Shown here in pieces: positions 38,787-53,700 of a stretch of DNA of 64,000 nucleotides. The stretch covers positions 887,584 to 951,583 of the forward strand of contig NC_018253.1 of the NCBI RefSeq assembly GCF_000227135.1, in the 5' to 3' direction. Numbering within the stretch: the first letter of the stretch is position 1; the number at the start of each line of letters is the position of its first letter. The position numbers were made by a program, and so were the translations under genes. Under the pieces are notes generated by a model. The model was not told the origin of the DNA. It was given only the letters and a program-made list of their open reading frames with translations, and made no database searches. Source of the DNA: Leishmania donovani. Taxonomy: Eukaryota; Euglenozoa; Kinetoplastea; Trypanosomatida; Trypanosomatidae.

Positions 38787-41700
38787 ATGCCTTCGAGCAG
38801 CACCATTGCAGTAGACGCCGCGGCTGCACTGCGTCAGGCGACCGTGGCAGACGCCTTTAACGTTGCAGAGACAGCAGCACCTGGGGCGGACGATGTACAG
38901 ATAGCGCATGCAGCTTTACCCCCCGCCCCCGCCGCTGCCGCCGCTGCACCTGGAAACGCGAGCGGCGCTCCTAGGCTGAGTGCACCACAGCTGAACTGCC
39001 AGGCAGCAGTGGTGCGCATTGGTGACATGTTTGGGGAGTTCTCGTGCAGCGTGTTCCGCGTGGGTGCTGGCAGCAACGCTTGCGGCGCCAATAATCCGTC
39101 TTTACACACATCGCGGGAAGCCGCATCTTCGCGTGCATTTTACAAGCGTGGTGGCGCGTCCATGTCCTCGCCGGCGGCCGCAACGCTGACGGAAATGGCG
39201 GCGAACTGCCAGCACGACATCCAGCACGAAGGCGCCGCCGCTGCCGCCGCCGATGATGCTATCGCCACACGAGACGTGCCGCTTGGCACGACGTCGACCG
39301 TAGCGGCTGTAGATGGTTCAGCGACAGCAGACGTGGGCTTTCCTGTCAATTGCGAGGCGGAGGGGGTGCCTCGGTGGGAGCTGCTCATCTACGCGGTGCT
39401 GCACGAAGAGCAGGGCGGTGGCGCCGGCGCCGCGGCGTCGTCTGGCGCTCGAAGCCGGTACCGCGGTGAGCACACCAGTGCTGCTCCTCAACTCCCTGGC
39501 GATGCGTCGACAGCAGCAGATGGCAGCAGCGAGGATGGCGGTGATGACGAGTGCCCCCTGCCGGATGGCGCCAAGTTGTACTTTCAGCAGACAATGCCGA
39601 CGACGAAGCTGTCCAAGGTGGTTAAGTTGGAGGCGGGGCGGCGCTATACTGTGCGCGTGCGTTGCTATAGCCGAGCCGATGTGCGCTGGAGTGCGTGGTC
39701 GGCACCGATACAGACCGCCACACTGTTTCCCGTCGAGACGCGCCTTGGCGAGATCGGCTCTGACTACGTGCACTGCACTTGGGACCGCTCGGCGCAGCGC
39801 AACGAGGACGGGCTGGCGCACGAGACGGATGCCGCGACGACGGAGTGGGCGCGCAGCATCCCTGACTTTGAGCTACGGCTGCTGCGAGAGTCCGACATGG
39901 CGGAGCACTACCACGGCACTTTCGAGGCCGGCTGCCGCTCTGCCACCATACGCGACTTACAGTCTGGGACTCGCTACATTGTTCTCATGCGGTACCGCAC
40001 CGTCATTCGCACCATGCGGGAGTGGACAGAGGTCACGCGGCTGATCACGGAGAGTGCGCTGGAGGTGCGACTCATCGCTCGCGGCGAGGACATCTTTACT
40101 TTCTCCTGGGCCCGCGAAGCGCAGGAGGGTGCCGCGAAGGCGCCAGCGAGCAAACGCACTTCGACCACCGTTGCCAATGACCCGCTGTTCGACGAGGCGC
40201 GCGACGACGATGCCGCCGTCGCCGCCTTCGGCTACCTGCAGCCACGAACGGCTGTGCACGAGTACGAGCTCACCATCGAGAGCCCCGGGCTGCGCTTTGA
40301 CCCGATCACGGTGCCCGCCTCCGTCTGCCAGTACACAATGACAGACATGTTCCCGAGCACAACGTACTCGGTCTGCGTGCGCGCGCTTTCGGCGGAGGGG
40401 CGGTGGAGCGGCCGCTCCGCCCCGCTCAAGCTGCGCACGGCGATCCGTCCCGTCGTATCGGTGGCCGTGATTGGAGAGTCGTTCGCGTCGTTTATGTGGT
40501 CGCGTAAGGGTGGGGAGGAGCCACACGAGTCTCAGCTGCAGTACCGCGTGCAGAGCATGACCTCCGCGTACCACCAAGCCGAGACCGTTGACCTCGCACC
40601 GTCGTCGTCGCCGACGGGGCATCCGCGCCGCTTGCTGCACCTCGAGCATCTCCGCTCCGGCAGCGACTACACCGTCTCCCTCCGCATCGCCATCGAGGGC
40701 ACATGGGGCATCTGGACGGAGCCACAGCGCTTCACAACCGCGCCGAGCCTCGCGCTCACGTTTCTCGAGCGCGGCGAGGACTTCCTTACGTTGAACTGGC
40801 CTTCCGCCGATCTCGCAGCTGAGCTGAGGGAGGACGATACCAACGGTGCAGCTGCCGAAACACTGCCAGTCTACAACATCGTCGTCGTGAAGGTGGACGA
40901 TCTCGGTGAGCGGACGGTCGTGCTCAACGAGCGCGTCACGCGTGACCCTAGCCAGCGCGGCTTCCGCGTCAACGACCTCGAGGCTGACACAACTTACGAC
41001 GTGCAGTGCCGAACGTGGCAGCACAACCCCCTGACCGGATTTGAGGACTGGGGGGAGATGTCGACGCCAGTGCGAATGCGCACGCTGCAGGCCGTCGCCC
41101 TGCACGTCTGGGATGTCGGCGAGGATTTCATTCACATCATCTGGCGCCGCGGACTGTCGGAGGCAAGCACGGGGCCGGCAGAAACCGCTAGCGCTACCGG
41201 TGATAACGCAGCGGCTGCGGCAGCCGAGTGGGACCACCTGAGGTACGAGGTGGTGATGGGGTGCGTGGAGACCGGCGAGGACGCGATACTGCATCGCCAC
41301 GTCCTTGACACGAGCTACACCTTTACTCAACTGAAACCGTCGACGACCTACACGATCGCCGTGCGCGCGTGCGATGAGCATGGACAGTGGGGCTTGTGGA
41401 GCCGTGCCAAGGTCCGCACGCCCGCCTCTATGAAGACCACAATTCACGAGATCGGCGAGGATTTTGTGCGGCTGGTGTGGCAGCGGTGCGCTGCGCGGGA
41501 CGACGCCGATCTGAGCGGCGTGACGGTGGCCGATATGTTCGTCGCCAAGTACAGTATTCTCGTGTACGGGCGGGAGCCACCTGGTATGCCGGTGGCGCCG
41601 CATACGCAGAGCGGCTACGAGGCAGGCGGCGGCCGCTCTGACATTGCCCGATTCGAAGTTGTGTCGAGCGAGCACACGTCGTTGCGCGTCGGCGACCTTC

Positions 41701-44700
41701 TGCCCGACCGCGAGTACGTTGCCGTGGTGCGGGCGGCCACGTCGAGCGGGCGGTGGGGACTGTGGAGCCGCCCGGTGCGCTTCCGCACCAACCCGCAGTT
41801 CCGCATTCCGACACATCAACTGACGATTGGCGAGAACTACGTGAAGGTTGTGTGGGGCCGTGGTGAGGCAGAGGCGTCTCGGCTGGCACCCGCCGAGCGG
41901 GACGACAACAGCGAAGACGGCGAGGTGCACCTCGGCGACTGGAGCATCACCGGGCAGGAGCTGCGCATCAGCGGTGTGACGACCCAGTACGCGAGGCAGT
42001 ACGCCCTTGGCGCGGATGTGCGGGAGCTGAAGGTGTGTGATCTGTTACCGGCCAGCGCCTACACGATTCAGATTCGAGTGCGTGGGCGTTCGGGCAGCTG
42101 GGGCCTGTGGTCCTCTCCGGTACCGATCCTGACGCGTGGCACAATCGCCGTCACGACGGACGAGGTGGCCGAGGACTTCATCACGGTGCGGTGGGAGCGG
42201 CGCAAGGTCGCCAATCCGCATCAGTACCCCACCGGGCATGGCGTCGTTACGTCATATCACCTGCGCGTCTACAACGCGTATGAGGTGCACACGGAGACCT
42301 TCCTGGGCGACGGTGACTGCCCGTACCGCGTGACGGGGCTCAAGGCGAACACATACTACTGCGTCGAGCTCAAGGCGAACTACAATGACGAGGAGTGGGG
42401 TCTGTGGAGCGTGCCACTGTGGTGTCTGACAATGCAGCCCATGCGAATTCATGCCAAGCTCATCTCAGAGGAGTTTTGCTGTCTGCAGCTCAGACGTCCC
42501 AATCAGCAGCGCCGCCTGCCGGAGGACGACGACAACCCACCAACAGAGGATCGCGTCCTGGCGCACGGCAGGCTGCGCCCGATGATTCTGCTGTGCGTCA
42601 CATCACCGGTGTTATCCAAGGCACCATACCACAGCGCTGCCGTCGCGCCAGAGCAGTCGAAGGCGGCACTCCTGAACGATGCTCTGCCACCCGATGCCAC
42701 TCATCAGCGACTCATCTATCAGACAGAGCTGCTGAGCAGCGCCGAGACGGTGGAGTACACAGTGCCAAACCTCAAGTGCAACACGGTGTACAGCGTGTCG
42801 GTGCGCACGAAGCTGGCAAATGGCGAGTGGGGCATGTGGTCCCCGTCGCTCGTTTTCGCCACGGTGCCAGCCATGCGAATCTCCTTCACCACCATTGGCG
42901 AGAGCTTCGTCAGCGTGGAGTGGGTGCGGCACTCGCAGGTTGTCCCGCCGCAGATCGCGAACCCAGAGCAGGTGGTGTTCGGCGTCGCTACGATCACCGC
43001 CTCGCGAGTGCGGGTGCGGGAGAGCGGTGGCGCCTACCAACACACGTACACGGTGGAGGGCGCGACGAGCTCGCTGCGCATCGACCACCTGACGCCGGCG
43101 ACCACCTACATGGTTTGTGTGCAGACCTTCAACGACAACTACGAGTGGGGTGTGTGGAGCGAGGAGCAGAAGGTGCGGACAGTGCCTGGCATGGACATCC
43201 ACGTGCAGCACGTCTCGGAGGATGCGCTATGGGTGTCTTGGTCGCGCCGCACCGACCTCGACGTCGCCGGGGACGCCAACACGGTTTTCAACGTCAACAT
43301 CTCCGCCCGCGCATATGAGGTGTGCCTCATCGGCGAGGGCGGCTTCACCTACAGGCAGGAGACGGACTCGACAAGTCTGTTTTTTCGCGGGCTGATGCCG
43401 GACGCGGTGTATACAATTTACGTACGCGCGCTCTTCGTGCAGTCGGAGTACTGGGGACTGTGGTCGGCGCAGGCCTTTCGCACAAAGCCACGAATGCGCG
43501 TCACGTTTGGCAACATTGGCGAGCACTTCGTCATGCTGGAATGGCGCCGCCACCTGCCGAAACCGACAGACGCGGAAGTGCGACTGCTGCTGGAAGACGA
43601 CAGCAACGCCGACGTGGCCCACGGCTCGGACGAGTTGCTGCAGAACGGGGTGCTACCGCCTTTGAGTGACGGCGAGTTCGGCAGAAGCGCCGTGACGGCG
43701 CTGGCGCGCGCCGTCGCGACCCGCCAGCGATTTTCCATCGCGGAGACAGAGGATGTTGTGCAGCTCTACCGCTTCAAGGTCCAGCGCGTCGGCGAGACGC
43801 ACAGCCTGATCTACAACATTGCCCCTACCGTGAGTGGGTTCTGCCTTCATGACCTGCAGCCCTCATCGGAGTATCGCGTGTGGGTGTGTGCGAAGGGGCA
43901 CGAGGGTGTTTGGGGCTTCTGGAGCGAGGAGTCGCGTGTGCGCACGCTGCCGCGGCTGAGACTGGAGGTGCTGAATATCGGCGAGGACTACGTGCGAGCA
44001 GAATGGAGGCGAGGGGCGTGGGAGGGTGCGTGCATGGCGGATGGCGATGGTGCAGAGGTCCGGCAGGTCGACGGGGCTGTCAGCGGGTACGAGATTAGGG
44101 TACTGGACGGCGCCAGCACGGTTGCCGCCACAACCACGACAACGTTCCGCGAAACCGCCGCCACGCTTTCGGGTCTTCGACTTTCAACACTCTACACGAT
44201 CCAGGTGCGGGCCAAGGACACGTACGACGCGTGGGGGCTCTGGAGTGACCCGGTGCCGTTCTACACGTTAAAGCCCGTCGGCGTGAGGCTGCAGCGCGTC
44301 GGTGAGACGTTTGTGGACGCGCAGTGGTCGCGTCAGATGCACCGCCTGCACCCGCAGCACGCGCACGACGAGGTGGCCGAGGCGGGCAGCGACGTGGCAG
44401 GGATGCAGATGGACGAGAAGGGCGTGCTGCACCCCGATGAGCGCGTGACGCGTTGGCACTTGCGTGTGTCGTGCAATCGCGTCTTTGCCGGCATGCCGCA
44501 GACAGACGACTACCGCGAGCTGTACACTGAGGAAGTGGAGCAGGCGCTCCGCATCGACGGGCTGCTGCCTCACGCCACCTACTCCATTGCCGTGCGCGGC
44601 CTCAACAATGGCGGTGACTGGGGCCATTGGAGCCCGGCGGCCGAGGTGACCACGTGCCCGCTGCTGAAAGTCGGAGTGGAGGTGGCTGGGGAGACCTTCC

Positions 44701-47700
44701 TGCAGCTTGCGTGGCGACGGCCAGCAACGCGGAGCGGACTGGCGACGACGACAGCGGTGGACCAACACGACGACAAGGGCAGCGCTGACGTGAGTGTACC
44801 AGGCAGCGATGGCGGCGTGGATGACAGCACGCACAGCGATGTGCAGCTCGTTGAGAACACGTCGCATGTGTTGAGCACGGCCGTTTCCCACGCCGGCGCA
44901 TCGCATGGCGAGAACGGTGACGACGAGGGTGAGTATTCCGCGCTACCGTTCTTCCACAGCACGCCGCTTGGGACGTACTTGTGCTTTCCATCCGACTCAG
45001 GGGTGCACAACTTCCAAGTAACGATCCGCCCGATGCCGACGGAGTTGGCGTTTGACGAGACGGACGAGCCGCTCGTCGACGGCGCGCGCGTGTATGAGAC
45101 AACGCAGCCGGCGCTGCGTCTCGGCAATCTTTTGCCGGGAACTCGCTACGCCATATCGGTGCGAGAGCAGCAGGTGGATGAAGAGGGTTGCCTTGTCGCG
45201 GGCGAGTGGGGCGCACCTTCAGAGGTGGTCTGCACGCAGACGGTGCCCCCGATGCAGGTAACTACGCAGGAGATTGGTGAGGACTACTGTATGGTGGAGT
45301 GGCGCCGCGCCGCTGAGGCGCCTGCCGCGGACAACTTCGCGCACGGTGCACCTTCCATGTCAGCGGAGGGCCGGACCACGGCGGCGGCAGCGATGCTGTC
45401 CACCGCTGCCTGGACGATGGCTTGCTACAAGTCTGTCGAGTTCGAACTGCAAACGCGCCGCCTGAACATGGACGGGACGTCGCTGCGCGACGACCCTCTC
45501 GCCCTGGACTCCGTCGTCTCGCTTCCGAGCAGCGTCAGCACGCACCACATATCGGGTCTCGTCCCCAGCAGTGTCTATGAGGTCCGCGTGCGGGCGAAGA
45601 TAGAGAACGCGCATTGGGGGATGTGGAGCCCGGCGACGCGCTTCGTGACGCAGAGCCGGGTCGAACTGCACGTCGATCAAGTGCAGGAGGTGGCGGTGCT
45701 TGTCTCATGGTGCCGCCCGCGTGCAACGCACACGCGCAGCGGCACCATCAACCACGTGCAGGCCGAGAAGCGCGAGTGGTGCCTGGCAACGGGGTCTGCG
45801 GAGAACCAGGAGGACTTAGACAACGAGGATGCAGCCGAAGAGCAGGTGGAGTTGTCCGGCTCCGAAGTGGCACGTCCCGCGACGACAGCAGGGATTTTCG
45901 GCTCGCAGGTGATTCAGGCGGACTATGCAGTGCACGAGTACGAACTCATCCTTGAAGGAATCAGCGTCGACGAGCGGCGGCGCCTCACCTTCACGCAGGA
46001 AACCCAGTCTACCCTCATCGAAGACCTTCAGCAGGACCAGTTGTACTGCCTTTCGATTCGGTCTCTCAGCGAGAAGCAGCACTGGTCGCGCTTCTCGACC
46101 AAGGTCACGGTTCTGACGCTGGCCTGCGTACAGGTGCAGGTGGCGCAGCGCACGGAGTGCACCGCGCGGCTGGAGTGGTTCAGGCCGCAACCGGATGTGG
46201 GCAAGTTTACCGAGCTGCTGGCGCGCCACCAGCGAGACGCCTTGCACCAATGCGACGACCGCGAGCGACGCGAGCTGCTAGAGATGAAGCGCAAGATCCA
46301 GGAGCAGGAGAGCAAGGGGGAGCCCACGACGGCGGTGGCTGGCTGGACAAACCCGGTGACGCGCGAGGAGCACAACACTCTGCTGCGGGAGGAGGCCACA
46401 CGGCACTACCAGGCTGAGCACATCGTGGTGGGCGACGCGGACTGCACCGGCTATGAGCTACTCGTGACACTGCAGAAGGGAGAAGTCTGCCTGCCCTTCA
46501 TCGCCGCCATCGAGACGCTGCGACGATGTCGGCCAGGCGGCGTGGCGACAGCGGCGAGCACGCGTGAAGGAATGATGGCCGCGAAGCGAAGTGTGCACGC
46601 CGGCTCGATGATGAACGGCGGCAACCGCGGCTTCGCCAGCGCCGGCAATGGCAGCTTCCACGACTGTAGGCGCCACGAGCTAGTCAAGACGCCGACGTCC
46701 CCTGATGCAGCGCCCACGGGGAGTCTGCCTGCCAGCACCGACTCTGTCACCCTGCTTAACGTGCAGCTGCGTTCGTGCGTGTCGCAGGTCCTTCTGCAGG
46801 GGCTGAGCCCCGACGCCGTCTTCTCGGCGCAGGTCCGCGCGCGCGGTGTGCCGGACTCGTGGCAGCCGTGGAGCCGACCTGCCGTGATAGAGACGCTGCC
46901 TTTGCTACAGCTCGACCAGAGCCGCTTCGGTGAGCACTACATTAACCTGTACTGGTACCGCGGTGACCCGGGCACGATGAATGCGGTGTCGCAGGAGGCG
47001 GAAGAGTTCCGACGACTCCAGCGCGAGTTCCACAACTTCACCGAGCGCGGCCTGGAAGAGCAGCGGAGCGTTCTGGGGGCGGCGGCGTACGCGTCACTTG
47101 TGAACCGTCTGCGCCGGCTGCGCATGCTGCGGCGACTCTCCGCGGCTCGCGCGAAGCAGCATGCGGATGGCGAGATGGGGCTGCTGGTGGACCCCTCGTG
47201 CCCTGTGCAGGGCTTCCAACTGCGCGTCATTGATGAGGTGGGCACCATCTCGGAGAACTACCTGCCCAACAACCAATACCACGACCTCACCGCCCCGCCG
47301 ACGCTGAGCTTTACCGCGACGGGGCTGCATCCGAACAGCTTGTACGTGTGCTGCCTGTGTCCGTACTACGGCGACGACGTGTGGGGGTGCTGGACGGCGC
47401 CGCTCAAGTTCATGACACATCACATCATTCAGCTCGAAATGACGTACATCAGCGAGACCTTCGTTGACCTGCAGTGGTGGCGGCTGGACAACAAGCCGAC
47501 TTCTCCGCTGGACGAGCACGATACCCTGCTAAGTAGCCGCTACACAGAGGAGGTGCAGGTATACCAGCTCCGCATCACGCACGAAGACGCCGTAACAGGC
47601 CAAGAGGTGGAGGAGTTCCGCAATATGCGGGCCTGCAACGTGCTGCGGATCGATGCCTTGCTGCCCGACATGAAGTACACCATCGCCGTGAGGGAGTGGG

Positions 47701-50700
47701 ATCCAAAGGGCGATTGGGGCTTGTGGTCGGCCGCGTGCTCGTGCGTCACATTACCCAGCATCGAAACGACCGTGACGGATGTGAAGGAGAGCAGCGCTAG
47801 GGTGTCATGGCGTCGCATGACGCCGCGAATCGACTACGAGAACGACATGCACGTGCTCGAGGACAACTCCGAGATAACCGGGTTCTACCTGCGACTGGAG
47901 GAGGTGCCACTGCGCACGAACTCTGCCGCGGTGTCACCAACGGTGAGGGCTACGTCAGCCCACCGCTCGTCTTCGCCGACGGGCGTCTCTGACCCGTGCT
48001 CTGACGGCGTAGAGGTGCTGTCGATGAGCATGGGTGACGTCGGGATGCCGAACAACTCCTTCCACGACGCCACAGGCACGCCTTTAGAAGAGAAGCCGCG
48101 GGCCGCCGAAGCTGACGAGCTTGAAGGCACGCTGGCGTTCGGCTTCCAACGCGGCGGCCCTCTGCCACCGGAGGCGCATCCGCAGCTGCACGACGGGCTT
48201 GTGCCCGACAGCGTTGACGACAGCGGCGAAGCGGCCCGGCTGTCACATGGTCAGTGCCAGCACTACCTGCTCGTGAAGCGGATCACTTCCAGCACGGAGC
48301 TGGAGTCCCACCTCAGCGATCTGCATCCCCAGACGGTCTACCGGGTGCAGGTGATGGCAGAAACGACAGGCGGGCAGGTGGGGCCGTGGTCGCCGCCGCA
48401 CTTCTTCATCACCACGCCGCAGCTGCGCCTCTCCGCCGACCTCATTGATGAGCACTACGTCTCACTGCAGTGGGGGCGGCGGCCGCTGGCCCCGCTAGCG
48501 GCTCAGATTGGTGGTCGCGGGGTCACCAGCACCAGCGGCGTAGCTGGGTTCTTTTCGGAAAGCAATACCTTTGAAAGCATGGAGGGAGGCGGGAACGCGG
48601 CGGCGGCTGCAGGCGTGCTGGTGACGCTGCCGACTTCGAAGGTGCTTCACTACGAGCTGGAGGTGCGCGGCGGAGCGGGGACCGACTTCGCGTTCTGTAC
48701 CCGCATTGAGTCGGCTGCCGCAAGCGGTGCCTTTCGCGTCACGGGGCTGGCCATGGACTCTGTGTACGTCGCGCGAGTTCGCTCCTTCAGCGACGCGGGA
48801 GAGGCCAGCTTCTGGTCGCCTGTGCTCACCTTTGTGACGCTCCGGCAGCTGGTCGTCCACCCGCAAGAGATCACCGAGAACACAATCGAGATGAACTGGG
48901 CTCGCCCCGAGCAAATCCCAGAGCAGTACCTGGCCTGCGCGGCCTTCGAAACGGCGGCCGGCGTGGAGACGAACGCAGCGCTGGCTGCTGTGCCAGCGAT
49001 GTCGGAGGCGTCTGCCTCAGTCACTACGCTGGTGTTGCAGTCGGCGCCGGCTGCAATGCGCAGCCACCGAGTGGTGTGCGTCGGCGACCGCGAAGCCGTG
49101 AAGTACCAGGTACGTGTCTATCACGCCACGGAGCAGACGGCACCGCGGATGCTCATGGACAAGCACCTTAACGGCAACGTCACGAAGTTTCTGGTGCACT
49201 CGCTTGCTCCGAACAGTGTGTACCTGCTCTACGTGCGTGCCATCAACTGCGACGGTGTGTGGAGCGAGTGGTCGGAGGGGCGCTGCGTCTACACGATGAA
49301 GCCGTTGGTGTCCAGCATTGCCACCGTCGGCGAAGATTTCGTTCGTGTGCAATGGTCCCGCGAAGCTCCAGAGGAGCTGCATTACACACTGAGCACGGCG
49401 AACACCGCCACGGCTGCAGGAGGCCACAGGCGCAGCGTCGCCGCCGCCGCGACTGACGCGGATGGAGAGGGTGAGGAGGACGAGGCGACGGAGCACGTCG
49501 AACGCCCGCTGCCGGACGACGCTGACACTGACGCGCAGGCGATCTCGCCGAACAAGCCAAGCACGGACTCACCAGACGTGTCACGGATGTGGCAGCACGA
49601 GCGTCGCTTCCGTCTGCACGATCAACCTGCCGAGGTCGGCGTTGTTTACTGCAGCGCCCTCACGTCGATTCAGTCCTTCACCATCTCCGTCCGCCGCTCG
49701 GATGAGGCGGAGGGGTGCACGGTCGAGGTACCCGGGCACGTGAGCAAGCACACGCTGCCGGCGCTGCAGCCCGACTGCGTTTACCTCATCTGCGTCCAGG
49801 CCCAGTACCGGAGCGGGGAACGCGGCCCGTGGAGCGATGTCGTGCTTAGCGGCACCTACAACCTGTTGGCCATGGACGTCAAGGAGGTCGGCGAGGACTA
49901 CGTCTCGGCCAGCTGGCAGCGCAAGCCGAACACGATCCACATGGCATCGCTGCAAATTGGCCAGGTGGAGGAGACGGTGTGCTACGAAGTGCGGATTCGC
50001 GATTACACGGACGTCCCACTCGGCGAGGAGGAGGGCGGGGCGGCTCAGCACCGCGACAGCGAGGGCCGCAGCGTCTTCTTGCACGCGAATCAGCGCCACA
50101 GCATCCTGCGCGAGCTGCTATCGAACCATCGGTACCGCCTCTCTGTGCGGCGCTGGTATCGTCCACGCGACGGCTTCGCAAAAACCGCTATGACGACGGC
50201 CCCAGCGACATCGACCTCGACGACGCGCAGCTCCGTCTCCAACGCTTTAGAGGGGCACAGGAGCGTTGGCGAGGACAACGACCAAGACGGAGCAGGTGAG
50301 GAGGAGCAGAAAAGGACGACAGAGGAGGTGGAGGAGATGCCGCTGCTGCCCGCCGCGCCGACGGTGCTGCAGCTGTACGAGCAGACAACCCACACTGTGA
50401 TGGACGCGGCTCTGCGCGAGTCGATGGAGAAGGCGAAGGCTGCCCCGGGTGTGTGGAGTGACTCCGAGTACGTCGTGACGCTGCGCGACATGGTATGCTC
50501 GGTGGAGCGGGTTGGCGAAGAGTACTTCCAGCTCCTCTGGGCTCGCGACCCGCGCGCTATACCGCTGCCGGTGCGCCGTGCCATGCCGGTGAAGCCGGTC
50601 CAGAACTACCAGCTGCGCATCGACGAGCTGCTGCGCAACGGGTCAGGGGTGGAGACGAGCCGCGGCAGCAACACGCTGCACCTGGACGAGCTTATGGCGC

Positions 50701-53700
50701 CCACAGAGACATCGTACTTCAACAAGGCGCTAAAGCCGAACACGCTCTACAAGGTGGAGGTGCGGTGCTGCATCGAAAAGATGTGGGGCCGATGGAGCCG
50801 CCCGGTGTACATCATCACGCAGCCGTGCCTGCAGGTGGAGGTAAGCCGCATTGGCGAGGAGTGCGCGACAATCGCGTGGCACAGACCCCGCGAGGGGCTC
50901 ACACTGCCTGACGGTGAGGTGGCCGTGATTGGGGACGAGGAGGAGGTGGACGGCTCGTATCAGCTGGAGCTGTCTGGGGTATGCTTCAACTACCAGATAT
51001 CCAAACGCTTCAAGGCGTCGCGCACAAGCTACACAGTGAAGCACCTCGACGCGGACGCACTCTACTCGGTGCGTGTGCGCTCCGGCGATGGAATTAACCA
51101 GGCTTGCAGCCTGTGGAGCGCCACAACGTGCTTCGCTACGTTGAAGCCGATCCAGGTCGTGGTGTCAATGCCAACCGAGCAGTTCGTCCATGTGGAATGG
51201 CGCCGGCCCACACAGACCGCCGAGGAGTACGCTGAGCGACTCGAGCAGCAGGCGGGGCCAGCGGCGGCGCCGTCACTGACCCTCGCCGCGAATGCCGCCG
51301 CTGTGCAGTCGCAGCAGCAGCAAGACAGCGGCGAGGGCACCCGCAGCGAATCATTATCCCCCACGGGGTCGGCGCCGCACCCGAGCGGCGCTGTGCAACT
51401 TGGCAACCCCGGCTCTCTCGCGTTCCACTTATGCGTCTTCAACACGCAGAAGACACCGTCCGTGGCGGTGGTGGACAAGCAGTTCCACAAGGACGTGTCG
51501 CACTACCGCGTCGGTGGGCTGGTTGCCGACACACCATACGCTATCATCGTTCGCGCCTGCTGCGAGGCCACCAATGACTGGGGTCTCTGGAGCGAGGAAC
51601 GCACCTTCCGCACGCTGAAGCTGCTGGCGCCGACGGTCTCGAGCGCTGGCGAGACGTACGCGGAGCTGACGTGGGAGCGGAGCGAGAGCGATTCGCGCGG
51701 CGCCGGCGGTGGCTCTGTAGGGTCTCCCAGCGCCGCTTTAGGCGCGCCTACACTGCCGACGAAGTATCTCCTGGTCATCCGTTCCACGCAAGCCGGCATA
51801 CTTGAGCGCGAGATATCGGCCGAGGAGTGTCGTAACACGGCGACGCCGATGCAGGAGGGATACCTGGATTCCTCGTACCGCCTGACCCAGCTCCAGCCGG
51901 GCACCGAGTACGTCGTCGCACTGCAGCCCTGCTACGGCGGTGGCGACTGGGGCTTGTGGTCACAAGCAGCTACCTTCACTACGTTGTACCCGGTGAAGCT
52001 GACGGCGAAAATCACCAAGGATACGGTGGACCTCAGCTGGGGCCGCTGCCGCCCTTCGTCGGCCGTCGGCTTTGTGGAAGACGTCGACTTTACCGAAGCG
52101 GGGACAGTAGGACCTTGCAGTGGCAACTCCACTGGCGTGTCACAGGAGCCCGCGGCGGCCGGCACGATGCCCGCCGGTTCCCGCTCCGTGTCACGCTACC
52201 AGCTCGTGGTGTACTCGGAGGCCGACATGGCTGCCCTGCATTCGTGCGCGTCATCGATGGAGGGCAGCTTGGCGCAGCAGCACTTCTCCAGCTTACTTTT
52301 CTTCCCAAGCACGGCACCCAGTCAGGAGGGACGCCCTGGCGAACGCAGCGCCGCTGCGGCGCCGCACCAGAGAAGCAGCCTGCAGCACCGGCAACGGCAG
52401 GAAGGGGCTGCGATCCACACGGCTGCACGACTTCACAGCAGCCTCAGCGGCCCCCTCGACTCACTGACGAACGCCGCCCAGACGACGATCCCAGACATGG
52501 ATGTGGCGGCACTCGCCAACCTCGATGGCGGCAAAGCCTTGCCTTCGCCGTCCAAGGAATCGCTCTTCCTAAAGCAGTACGACTTGACGGATGCAGCGGT
52601 CTCAGCGGCGCTGCACAGTCCCCACCTCCAGGGCAACAGCCCCCGCGGCGGCACTTCTGCCCTCGCCGGAACATGGTCCTCCACATCCTCGATGCATGAG
52701 CGCATTGAGGGGCTCACACCGGACACGACGTATGTGGCGCGCCTCCGCGCAATGGACCTATTCGGGAACTGGGGTACGCCAGTAGAGGTGCGGTTCGTGA
52801 CACCGCCGCCGGCCCCGACGCAGGTGGTGCTGCGGCGCGTGAATGCACAGTTTTGCTCGCTGCAGTGGTCCACTCCGGAGGGGGCCGCTGCCGAGACGGA
52901 GTCTGCCGCGCCGCGCGGAAGCTACCGCTACGTCATTGAGCAGTGCTTTGTGCAGACCGATCGGCCACCGTCGGCCGGCACCACCATCATCGGCGGCGGC
53001 GGCGGTGGCGGTGGCGGTGGCGGTGGCGGTGGCGCGAGTGCGCGCAAGGCTGGTGGGGCAGGCGCTTCTAGCGGGCCCGTGGCCACCCTCGCAGCGGCTG
53101 GATGGCACGTCATAGACACCGTCGAGGACACAAACGTCTGCGCTGTGCTGATCAGTGGCTTACTCTCACGTATGCGATGTCGCGTCAAGTGTGCGCGACG
53201 CATTGCGGCGGCGTCCGCGCACGACGCAGGCTCCGGAGCCGTCACTGCGGTGCCGGTGCCAGACGACCACCTCGGCCCGTACAGCGACTACTCGGAGGCA
53301 GTCGCGGTGTCCAGCGGCACCCCGCCGGAGGGCGTGGTGGATCCACATCTCACGACGCTGTCGCAGAATGCCGCCACGCTTGAGTGGCTGCCGCCACCAA
53401 AACCGTCCGAGGCTGCTGCGGGACGCTACACCCGCCCCGTCTACCGCATATACCTGGCGAATACGACAGACCAGCCGTACCCTGTGCTGCTCGCCACAGT
53501 GCACCGGCCGACGTACGTCCTGACAAACCTGACGCCGTCCACGACGTACACGGTGCAGATCGTCGCCGAGAACCCCGACGGCGTGAGCTTCCTTAACCCG
53601 ATACTGCGTTTTCACACCAAGTCCGAGGAGGACCAGACGGTCTCGCGGCGCGGCGAAGGCGGCGATACAAGCGGTGGGGCAGCGGAGCAGGCAGCGCCGC

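Noticed and set aside
39957..41930. A 657-residue open frame on the - strand inside the FN3 giant
   Set aside because: It is antisense to a clear domain array, has the composition of a G/C-codon shadow, and no splice acceptor fits a - strand gene in this directional cluster.
38990..53640. The FN3 array considered as a recent DNA tandem repeat or assembly artefact
   Set aside because: Copies differ strongly in DNA and in loop length, so it is an old, real protein-level repeat.
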